Assembly: GCA_030040725.1 (NCBI GenBank)
Contig: JASHTD010000548.1
Coordinates: 1-10,208 of the forward strand
Origin: Candidatus Sulfotelmatobacter sp.
GTDB lineage: Bacteria; Acidobacteriota; Terriglobia; Terriglobales; Acidobacteriaceae
Direction: 5' to 3'
DNA: 10,208 nt
The notes beneath the pieces are model-generated. The model did not search any database and was not told where the DNA came from. It saw only the letters and a list, made by a program, of their open reading frames with translations. The translations under genes were made by a program, and so were the position numbers. Below, piece by piece: positions 1 through 5,546 of this stretch. The first letter of the stretch is position 1. Every line of letters starts with the position of its first letter.

Positions 1-948
1 AACAAAGTTGCAGGCAATATAGAGCGCGATTACCACCCCGGTTCCGAGCGCCAGCGATAGAGGCAGATTGCGGCTGGGATTTTTCACCTCGCCGGCTGTA
101 AACGTCACGTTGTTCCAGGCGTCCGAAGAAAATAGCGACCCCGTCTGGGCGACGGCAATGATGGTGAGCGTACCCACCCAGACCATCGGCCCGCCGACTC
201 CCACCTGCACCGCATGACGTGCACTCAGCGCGGCGTTATGCCAGAAATGTCCACTAAAGTTTGCCGCGAGTGCTTGGGCGTTTCGGCCAACTGCCAGGCC
301 GAGGAACGCTAATCCGAGCAGTGCGCAAACCTTCGCTGCGGTGAACACATTTTGAATCATCGCTCCGGTTTTCAGCCCGAAGATGTTCACCACCGAGAGA
401 AAAATGACGAGCAGAACTGCCACCAAATTCTGGGTATTCACGCCCACATCCATATTGCCCAGAACCATGGGGCCAATCGGGATCGGCGGAACTTTCCAGA
501 GATGAAGAATCCAATGTGAAGAAGAAATAGACGGAAAGAACACTCCGAGAAACTTTCCGAAAGCCACGCCGACCGCAGCGATCGTACCGGTTTGAATCAC
601 TAGAAACAGAGTCCAGCCGTAAAGAAAGCCCCACAGCGGCCCGAGCGCTTCTCGCAGGTAAACGTACTGGCCGCCGGCACGAGGCATCATCGCGGCAAGT
701 TCGCCGTAGCTGAGTGCCGCCACAATGGTCATGAATCCGGTAACCGCCCAGGCAGCGATCAGCAGCGCGGGCGAGTCCACCTCACGGGCGATTTCGCCGG
801 AAACAATAAAGATGCCCGAGCCGATCATCGAGCCCATCACCAACATGGTGGCGCTGGTCAGGCCAAGTCCCTTGACCAGTTCGGTGTCCTGGTGACTATG
901 AATTTCCCAGTCGGTTTTCGCGGCCGGCTGTGTTGTCGGTGTGCTCAG
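1..948 (-). CDS. APC-superfamily (LAT-type) amino-acid permease, C-terminus beyond window
   Basis: Integral membrane amino-acid transporter of the APC superfamily, probably the LAT-like branch. 316 residues are present, reading leftward off the edge, against roughly 430-480 for the family. The first helix carries the unwound substrate-site motif IGSGIF (residues 42-47). Next come YGELAAMMPRAGGQYVYL (81-98), several hydrophobic helices, and the SSDAWNNV...EVKNPSRNLP segment (274-296), which is characteristic of LAT-family TM6 and the loop after it. There is no in-frame ATG before residue 35, inside TM1. A perfect AAGGAG lies six bases before a CTG codon at 946-948, so I chose CTG as start. An in-frame GTG at 991-993 (15 codons earlier, no Shine-Dalgarno) is the alternative. 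An inverted repeat lies just upstream (1003-1093), between this gene and thiE. Family is clear, substrate is not. Confidence 0.9.
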   Translation of the reverse strand, partial: MSTPTTQPAAKTDWEIHSHQDTELVKGLGLTSATMLVMGSMIGSGIFIVSGEIAREVDSPALLIAAWAVTGFMTIVAALSYGELAAMMPRAGGQYVYLREALGPLWGFLYGWTLFLVIQTGTIAAVGVAFGKFLGVFFPSISSSHWILHLWKVPPIPIGPMVLGNMDVGVNTQNLVAVLLVIFLSVVNIFGLKTGAMIQNVFTAAKVCALLGLAFLGLAVGRNAQALAANFSGHFWHNAALSARHAVQVGVGGPMVWVGTLTIIAVAQTGSLFSSDAWNNVTFTAGEVKNPSRNLPLSLALGTGVVIALYIACNFV

Positions 949-954
949 GGATGG

Positions 955-960
955 CTCCTT
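955..960 (-). promoter_or_regulatory. Strong Shine-Dalgarno (AAGGAG) before a CTG codon
   Basis: Read on the minus strand this is AAGGAG, followed by six bases and then CTG, which opens the permease frame. It is the best ribosome binding site on the leftward strand in this window. It decides the start in favour of the non-canonical CTG over the upstream GTG at 991-993. Confidence 0.6.
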
Positions 961-1002
961 AATAAGTAGCTGCCTGCCGTCGGCGGCTGACACTGCTTCC
1001 AA

Positions 1003-1093
1003 TTGTCATCCTGAGCGAAGGATCTATGCATCGTGCCCGCGCCGGCAAAATGCATAGGTCCTTCCCGGCAGCAAACGCCGCTCAGGATGACAA
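1003..1093. repeat. Inverted-repeat element (REP/MITE-like) between thiE and the permease
   Basis: The ends are a perfect 15-base inverted repeat: TTGTCATCCTGAGCG at 1003-1017 and its reverse complement at 1079-1093. Directly inside is a second pair, 1018-1031 with 1050-1063, 14 bases with a single G-T wobble. The loop is 18 bases, and an unpaired 15-base stretch (1064-1078) sits on the right side. Total length is 91 bp with no coding capacity. It lies downstream of thiE and upstream of the permease, both leftward, so an RNA copy could fold into a long hairpin that acts as a terminator or stability element. I recognise GTCATCCTGAGCGAAGGATC-like ends as a common intergenic repeat style in Acidobacteriota; that is recall, not a search. 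No transposase is encoded. Confidence 0.8.
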
Positions 1094-1143
1094 AGCGTAT
1101 TGGCAGCAGTAGCGAACGTCCAAACGACCGTCGCTTGAGAACT

Positions 1144-1923
1144 TTACCTCAGAATGCGCAAAAATTCCTCTGCTGATTTGCCTGGGTCTCTTAACAAGTC
1201 GGATATCACCGCCACCGAGTCAGCTCCGGCTTCAATTACTGACGCGGCGTTGGCCTGTGTGATCCCACCTATGGCCACCAACGGCTTGCGAGTCAATTGT
1301 CTTGCGCGGCGAACGCCTTCCAGGCCGATAACCGGATCAGGCTTTTCCTTGCTTGACGTTGCGAAAACCGGTCCGACAGCAAGATAATCCGCCGAGGTTT
1401 GATCGGCTTCAGCGAGCTGCTCAGGATTATGGGTGGAAACCCCGAGCCAGCGATCGGGACCAATGATCTTGCGGACAGATTCGGGCAGGAGGTCGTCCTG
1501 ACCGACGTGCACGCCATCGAAGTCGGCGGCGAGGCATAGGTCAGCGCGATCATTCATGATCAGGCGGATGGAGTTCGGGAGGTGGGTGCCCCACCCTTCG
1601 CGGTTTTCGAAGGGTGGGAATGAACGCGGTTGCCCCATCCTGGTTGCGTTCTGTGCGACAGGGTGGAAACTTTGACCTTGGCGGGTGCCCCATCCTAACG
1701 CGGGGTGCCCAATGTCTCGCTTCTTTTGCGAGACGTGGGAATCGAGGCGTCTCCTCAACTCCAGCGTCTGCTCCAGCATCTGACGCGCGTTCCCGGATTT
1801 ATTGCGGTACTGGATGAGCGTCACGCCGGCAGACGCGAGTTCCTCGGCCGCGGCGAACAAGGCTTCCCCGCTCGAAAAATAAGCTGGGTCGAGAATGGCA
1901 TAGAGACGGGGAACTTGCACCAT
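1144..1923 (-). CDS. thiE: Thiamine-phosphate synthase with an in-frame repeat-derived insertion
   Basis: Couples HMP-pyrophosphate with thiazole phosphate to give thiamine phosphate, in the cytoplasm. It is a TIM-barrel enzyme. Visible motifs are PRLYAILD (5-12), QYRNK (38-42, pyrimidine pyrophosphate site), NDR (124-126), VHVGQDD (138-144), GVSTH (161-165), GPVFATSSK (184-192) and GGI (219-221). All are in the usual order and nothing essential is missing. The protein is 259 residues, while ThiE is normally about 205-220. The excess lies at residues 62-117, between the helix ending RRRLDS and the strand IRLIMNDR, and is encoded by hairpin repeats (see the 1574-1740 entry). The insert keeps the frame and has no stop. 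I see no Shine-Dalgarno before the ATG and no TPP riboswitch or other thi gene in the window. Whether the enlarged enzyme is active cannot be told from sequence. Confidence 0.93.
   Translation of the reverse strand: MVQVPRLYAILDPAYFSSGEALFAAAEELASAGVTLIQYRNKSGNARQMLEQTLELRRRLDSHVSQKKRDIGHPALGWGTRQGQSFHPVAQNATRMGQPRSFPPFENREGWGTHLPNSIRLIMNDRADLCLAADFDGVHVGQDDLLPESVRKIIGPDRWLGVSTHNPEQLAEADQTSADYLAVGPVFATSSKEKPDPVIGLEGVRRARQLTRKPLVAIGGITQANAASVIEAGADSVAVISDLLRDPGKSAEEFLRILR
1574..1740. repeat. Tandem GTGCCCCA-type hairpin repeats inserted inside thiE
   Basis: About 165 bp inside thiE contain repeated units that start with TGCCCCAYCC and end near GTGGGAA or GTGGAAA. Three form hairpins: 1590-1600 with 1608-1618 (11-bp perfect stem, 7-base loop); 1635-1642 with 1659-1666 (8 bp with one G-T pair); and 1714-1720 with 1728-1734 (7-bp perfect stem, 7-base loop, extended by CCCA/TGGG flanks). 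A further partial unit starts at 1686. The element interrupts the normal ThiE sequence and is translated on the minus strand as a low-complexity W/G/P/H/Q-rich stretch. The exact borders are estimated from where conserved ThiE sequence stops and resumes. I see no clear target-site duplication. Confidence 0.8.
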
Positions 1924-1996
1924 GCGTCGCTAAGTCTATCTGCTTTGCGAAACGCTCACCACAACGCAAACGCCGGGCGATCATTGTGACACTCGA

Positions 1997-2590
1997 CTAT
2001 CGAGATAACTCGCAAATCCAGTTCACTTCCCAGGTCTTGCCTCCGTCCGGCGAAAAAGATTGCTCCATGCGCGCCGACTTAGGCGAGATGTTCAGCCACA
2101 CATAGCGCACGAGGATAGCTCGGCCTTTGATATCCTCCTGATCAAAAAATTTACCGCGATTCCCAGTAAACGATCCGACTACGGGCGGCAGGCTAAGAGT
2201 TCCATTGTCGAGGTCGACGAGATAGATGCTCCACTGCCGGGACGTAGGATTATAAAGCCGGAGCGTCTGCCCCTTGATGTGCAGTTTCTTGTCCGTGCTC
2301 CACACTTCAAATTGCTCGAAATTGGCATCGCTGTCGAGAAGCTTATGGTGGTTGGAAATGCCGTCGTATTCAACCCAGACATTGGAGTTGTTGAGCCGGT
2401 CCGGCAATCGGCGGACGTGAGCCTTCCAGTCGCCGATCAGAAAATCAAAGTCGTGCGAGCCATCGCGCTGTGGAAGCAGGGCAGGGTTTTCGGCGGTCTG
2501 CGCCGTTTGCGCGGTTTGCCCATAAAGTGGAATGGAGAGTATTACGCCGAGACTAAGCAGTAAAAGCAAAACGATCTCTCTGAATTTCAT
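1997..2590 (-). CDS. Secreted protein of unknown function with DFDFLIGDW motif
   Basis: A 197-residue protein with an N-terminal signal peptide: K2/R4, then a leucine-rich core (residues 6-21) and probable cleavage near YGQ/TAQ (23-27). So it is exported, in periplasm or beyond. The mature part opens with a QTA triplet repeated three times (25-33), a probable flexible linker. HDFDFLIGDWKAHVRRL follows (46-62), then repeated beta-strand-like segments. The D-F-L-I-G-x-W signature resembles DUF1579-like, lipocalin-type beta-barrel proteins that often carry it just after a signal peptide; the function of that group is unknown to me. An AAAGGA lies ten bases before the ATG. It sits 73 bp before thiE on the same strand with no evident functional link. 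Real gene: confident. Function: unknown. Confidence 0.85.
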   Translation of the reverse strand: MKFREIVLLLLLSLGVILSIPLYGQTAQTAQTAENPALLPQRDGSHDFDFLIGDWKAHVRRLPDRLNNSNVWVEYDGISNHHKLLDSDANFEQFEVWSTDKKLHIKGQTLRLYNPTSRQWSIYLVDLDNGTLSLPPVVGSFTGNRGKFFDQEDIKGRAILVRYVWLNISPKSARMEQSFSPDGGKTWEVNWICELSR

Positions 2591-2665
2591 CTTGGTTGAA
2601 TCCTTTCAGAGATCAGATGCGACAGAAACCGTTTCGTTAGCAAAAGGAAGGTATCAAGACCACGT

Positions 2666-2842
2666 TCAATTCTCCGGAATGATCAGAAGCGCGAACGGTG
2701 TTCCACCGAACATCACGAAAGGCTTGTGGGTATCCGGATCTGTTTGCCCCGATGGAAACCCGATGAGTCCGCTGGACCCACGCATCTCCCTGCTTGCGCA
2801 CCGAAGCTCCGTCACAGCTTTCAAAAGTCTCTTGGCTCGCAT
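2666..2842 (-). CDS. Possible small ORF, 58 residues, unrecognised
   Basis: An ATG-to-TGA frame starting 12 bases after the thioesterase stop codon and on the same strand. The N-terminal half is basic (MRAKRLLKAV...). The C-terminal half reads like a protein end, with FVMFGGTPFALLIIPEN. I do not recognise a family. There is no convincing Shine-Dalgarno, though the tight spacing would allow translational coupling. It could be a real small gene, the decayed tail of a larger one, or chance. An overlapping plus-strand frame is also open here but looks no better. The rest of the 2591-2854 interval shows no other feature. Confidence 0.28.
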   Translation of the reverse strand: MRAKRLLKAVTELRCASREMRGSSGLIGFPSGQTDPDTHKPFVMFGGTPFALLIIPEN

Positions 2843-2854
2843 CGCTTCAAGGTT

Positions 2855-3319
2855 TTATATACCCGTCATCCTCCGACGGCCGCGCTCCAGAATCTCCCTT
2901 GGAAACGGGCAGGCCTTGTGCGTCACGCGGTCCAGGTGAACCGCCGTCAGCATAGTAGTCGCCGCCACGGTCTGCGTTTCTTCATCTCGTATCTCATGAT
3001 AGAAACGGATCACTCTTTCTCGTATCTCCAGAACCCTTGACCAAACCGTAATCAGATCCCCGGCAAAAAGCTCCTGCTTGTAGGTTGTGTCCTGCTGCAC
3101 TCCGGCCATGCCTTTTTTATGGACACGCATATATGACGGAGTGACTCCGATCATGTGAAACAGGTGCCACGTAGCCTCATCGAATCTCGCGGTGTACCAC
3201 ATCACGTTCATGTGCTCCATGTGGTCGCAATGTGATGGGCGCACGACCCCACGAGCTGTCAGAACCAGGTTCTGCGTTGGACTTTCAGCTTTACGCGAGA
3301 TCTTCGCTGTCCGATTCAA
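2855..3319 (-). CDS. Hotdog-fold acyl-CoA thioesterase (4HBT/YbgC-like)
   Basis: A 154-residue protein of the 4-hydroxybenzoyl-CoA thioesterase type, expected to hydrolyse acyl-CoA or related thioesters in the cytoplasm as an oligomer of hotdog folds. The family signature is seen at about residues 26-50: VRPSHCDHMEHMNVMWYTAR followed by FDEAT. This corresponds to the usual V-x-x-x-x-x-D-x-x-G-H-x-N-x-x-x-Y pattern. The catalytic Asp position is occupied (D32), but the usual Gly before His is Glu (E35). A later strand region reads ITVWSRVLEIRERVIRFYHEI, typical of the second half. The start is TTG at 3317-3319. An in-frame TAG lies seven codons upstream, so no much longer form is possible, and the Shine-Dalgarno is weak and distant (AGGAAG). 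It follows accC by 29 bp and is probably cotranscribed, which suggests fatty-acid metabolism without proving a substrate. Confidence 0.82.
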   Translation of the reverse strand: MNRTAKISRKAESPTQNLVLTARGVVRPSHCDHMEHMNVMWYTARFDEATWHLFHMIGVTPSYMRVHKKGMAGVQQDTTYKQELFAGDLITVWSRVLEIRERVIRFYHEIRDEETQTVAATTMLTAVHLDRVTHKACPFPREILERGRRRMTGI

Positions 3320-3348
3320 CCTGAACCGCCGTTCTTCCTAAGGAACTT

Positions 3349-4701
3349 CTACTTCCCACTCTTCGCCAGAAATCTCTCAATGAATCCAGTGTCAAAGTTT
3401 CCCGCTCGGAAATCTGCATCGGCGAGAATCTTGCGGTGCAGCGGAATCGTTGTATACACCCCTTCGACGATGAACATTTCAAGCGCTCGCGACATGCGCG
3501 AAATGGCTTCGGCTCGATCCTTGCCGCGCACAACCAGCTTGGCGATCAGCGAATCGTAATAGGGCGGAATCACTCCCTCGGCATACAACGCGGTATCCAC
3601 ACGGACTCCGGTCCCTCCGGGGGGATTGAATGCCGTAATCTTCCCCGCCGATGGCGTGAATTTTTCCGGGTGCTCCGCATTAATCCGGCACTCGATCGAA
3701 TGCCCGCGATGCACGATTGGGCCCATTAGAACTTCGCTCATGCGCGCGCCCGCAGCAATCATGATCTGGCTTTTCACCAGATCGACATCGGTCACCATCT
3801 CCGTCACCGGGTGCTCGACCTGGATGCGCGTGTTCATCTCGATGAAGTGCAGCCGCTTATCTTTGTCCATCAGGAACTCGATCGTCCCTGCGTTGGTATA
3901 ACCGATTTCGCTAAGCGACTTGCACAGAACGCCACCGATCTTTTCCCGCAACTCCGGCGTCACTTGCGTCGAGGGCGATTCCTCCAGCAATTTCTGGTGC
4001 CGTCTCTGGATCGAGCACTCGCGCTCACCCAGGCTGATCACGCTGCCGTGCTCATCCGCTAAAATCTGAAACTCGATGTGGCGCGGATGTTCGACATACT
4101 TTTCCATGTACAGGTCGCCATTGCCGAAAGCGCCCGCGGCCTCCGACTGCGCGGCCTTGTACAATCCCGGCAGTTCCTCTGCGCTGCGCACGATGCGCAT
4201 ACCGCGTCCGCCGCCGCCTGCCGAGGCTTTTAAAATCACGGGAAAACCCACCTGCCGCGACCATTCGAGGGCTTCGTCTTCGGAAGCGACGATACCGTCG
4301 GAGCCGGGAAGAATAGGTACGCCGGCGCGCTTCATGGCAGCCCGCGCTTTCTCTTTTTCTCCCATTAGTCGTGTCACTTCCGGGCGCGGCCCGATGAACT
4401 TGATGGCGCTGGTTTCGCAGACTTCAGCAAAATTCGCGTTCTCCGCCAACAAGCCGTAGCCGGGATGCACCGCATCCACGTTGGCGATCTCTGCCGCGCT
4501 GATCACCGCCGGTATATTCAGATAGCTCTGCGCAAGTTGCGGAGGACCGATACAAATGGCTTCGTCGGCGAAGCGCACATGCAAAGAGTGCCGATCGGCT
4601 TCGCTGTAAATGGCCACGGTGCGCACACCCAGTTCCTTGCAGGCGCAAATAATGCGCAAGGCAATCTCTCCGCGATTGGCTATCAGAATCTTCTTGAACA
4701 T
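3349..4701 (-). CDS. accC: Acetyl-CoA carboxylase, biotin carboxylase subunit
   Basis: ATP-dependent carboxylation of the biotin carried by AccB, the first half-reaction of acetyl-CoA carboxylase in malonyl-CoA synthesis. The 450-residue length is normal. Domains in order are the N-terminal domain with ILIANRGEIALRI (5-17), the ATP-grasp domain, and the C-terminal biotin-carboxylase domain. Visible key residues are K116, K158, the glycine loop GGGGRG (162-167), H208, K237, E275, E288 with N290 and R292 in EMNTRIQVEHPVTE, and R339 in ECRINAE. These match the catalytic and nucleotide-binding set of the E. coli enzyme. Nothing is missing. The start is the ATG opening MFKKILIANRGE, the usual N-terminus. 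accB lies upstream on the same strand, but 252 bp of mostly palindromic sequence separates them, where these genes are usually nearly adjacent. Confidence 0.98.
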   Translation of the reverse strand: MFKKILIANRGEIALRIICACKELGVRTVAIYSEADRHSLHVRFADEAICIGPPQLAQSYLNIPAVISAAEIANVDAVHPGYGLLAENANFAEVCETSAIKFIGPRPEVTRLMGEKEKARAAMKRAGVPILPGSDGIVASEDEALEWSRQVGFPVILKASAGGGGRGMRIVRSAEELPGLYKAAQSEAAGAFGNGDLYMEKYVEHPRHIEFQILADEHGSVISLGERECSIQRRHQKLLEESPSTQVTPELREKIGGVLCKSLSEIGYTNAGTIEFLMDKDKRLHFIEMNTRIQVEHPVTEMVTDVDLVKSQIMIAAGARMSEVLMGPIVHRGHSIECRINAEHPEKFTPSAGKITAFNPPGGTGVRVDTALYAEGVIPPYYDSLIAKLVVRGKDRAEAISRMSRALEMFIVEGVYTTIPLHRKILADADFRAGNFDTGFIERFLAKSGK

Positions 4702-4767
4702 GAATCTGCTTTTGGCTTCCAGTTCTAACTAAGTTTTTATGGGCGACGAGTATTTTTGATTTGTTTC

Positions 4768-4907
4768 GTATCAGGGCATGGCTTCAGCCATGCCGCGGAG
4801 TCGAAACCAATACAATCGGCTTTAGCCGCTGAGATGCGCGAGACAGCGGCTAAAGCCGATTCATCCTCACGGAGCGTGTCGGCATGCCTCAAGACATGCC
4901 CTGATAC
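4768..4907. repeat. Nested palindromic repeat between accB and accC
   Basis: A 140-bp element with several levels of symmetry. The outer arms GTATCAGGGCATG (4768-4780) and its reverse complement (4895-4907) are 13 bp and perfect. The central arms, 4814-4830 and 4845-4861, are a perfect 17-bp inverted repeat around a 14-base loop, and each arm contains the smaller palindrome CGGCTTTAGCCG. Local hairpins also occur at the two ends: GGCATGGC-TTCA-GCCATGCC (4775-4794) and GGCATG with CATGCC around eight bases (4881-4900). No ORF makes sense in it. It resembles interspersed repeats I associate with Acidobacteriota intergenic regions (recall only). In the accB-accC transcript it would form a cruciform-like RNA structure. 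The rest of the 4702-4953 spacer has no recognised feature. Confidence 0.85.
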
Positions 4908-4953
4908 AAATCCATTCGGCGTGTCGAAAAGACATGCTGTCGTAAAAATCTCG

Positions 4954-5442
4954 CTACTTCGGCCGGATGGCAAACAACTCCTGTCCGTATTCGATCGGCT
5001 GCCCATTGCTCGCCATCTTCTTTACAATCTCGCCCGCCATATCCGACTCAATCTCGTTCAGAAGTTTCATCGCCTCGACGATGCAAAGCACCTGCCCCAA
5101 CTCAACCACATCGCCGACTTTGACAAAGGGCGGCGCGCCCGGCGACGGCGCTTCATAAAACGTTCCCACAATCGGAGATTTCACGATGTGAAGATTTTCT
5201 TCTTGCGGCGGCGTGACCGCGGATGCACCCGCAGCATTGGGAGCAGGGGTAGATCCGATCTGCACTGCTGCTGTGGCCGGCGCCGCAGACACACCCCCAT
5301 AGGGCGCCTCGCCGCGGCCCTGGACCATGGCCAGGTGACCCCGTTTTACCTTTACCTTGACGTCGCCACGCTCTAATTCGAACTCGGCAATGTCCTTTTC
5401 GATTAAGAACTCAATGAGTTCTTTCAGCTCTTTTTGATTCAT
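4954..5442 (-). CDS. accB: Acetyl-CoA carboxylase biotin carboxyl carrier protein
   Basis: Carries the biotin that AccC carboxylates and the carboxyltransferase uses, in the cytoplasm. The 162-residue length is typical. The N-terminal helical part is MNQKELKELIEFLIEKD (1-17), with the conserved acidic ELERGDVKVKVKRG (23-36). A flexible Ala/Pro-rich linker covers about residues 40-80. The C-terminal biotinyl domain (about 86-162) contains SPIVGTFY (89-96) and the biotinylation motif EAMKL, with the acceptor lysine at K126. The C-terminal GQELFAIRPK is also standard. The ATG is unambiguous from the conserved N-terminus, although I see no good Shine-Dalgarno. The 104-bp spacer to the aminopeptidase stop holds short GC-rich palindromes (CCGGGG at 5500-5505 with CCCCGG at 5526-5531) but no clear terminator, so read-through from the peptidase gene is possible. 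Confidence 0.97.
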   Translation of the reverse strand: MNQKELKELIEFLIEKDIAEFELERGDVKVKVKRGHLAMVQGRGEAPYGGVSAAPATAAVQIGSTPAPNAAGASAVTPPQEENLHIVKSPIVGTFYEAPSPGAPPFVKVGDVVELGQVLCIVEAMKLLNEIESDMAGEIVKKMASNGQPIEYGQELFAIRPK

Positions 5443-5546
5443 TCGCGTACGGTGGGACTGCTGCCATCTTTACCGCGCCGAAACCAAGGCCGGAACCTTC
5501 CGGGGCATTCTCTCCGGACGAAGAACCCCGGGGCAATATAAGAAGA

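Noticed and set aside
254..634. 126-codon minus-strand ORF
   Set aside because: It lies in another frame of the permease, which is continuous and has convincing membrane segments.
1111..1135. Terminator hairpin just after thiE
   Set aside because: AGCGA/TCGCT pairing is only five base pairs with a bulge and no U-tract follows.
1574..1740. CRISPR array in the repeat cluster
   Set aside because: Units are irregular in spacing, the variable parts are the stem arms rather than spacers, and there are no cas genes.
1924..1996. TPP riboswitch upstream of thiE
   Set aside because: Only 73 bp separate thiE from the previous gene, and no THI-box CUGAGA-type core or expected stems are visible.
2500..2520. 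Three QTA codon triplets in the secreted protein as a phase-variable repeat
   Set aside because: Only three imperfect 9-bp copies with synonymous differences, in a normal linker. Slippage would not shift the frame.
2060..2563. 167-codon plus-strand ORF
   Set aside because: Antisense to the secreted DFDFLIGDW protein, which has a signal peptide and a recognisable motif.
2869..2885. CCGTC-ATCCTCC-GACGG as another GTCATCC repeat copy
   Set aside because: It is within the end of the thioesterase coding sequence, only five base pairs, and lacks the rest of the repeat. Coincidence is likelier.
4756..5376. 206-codon plus-strand ORF
   Set aside because: It runs through the palindromic repeat and then antisense to accB. 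The translation is His/Arg-rich and repeat-like, a shadow ORF.
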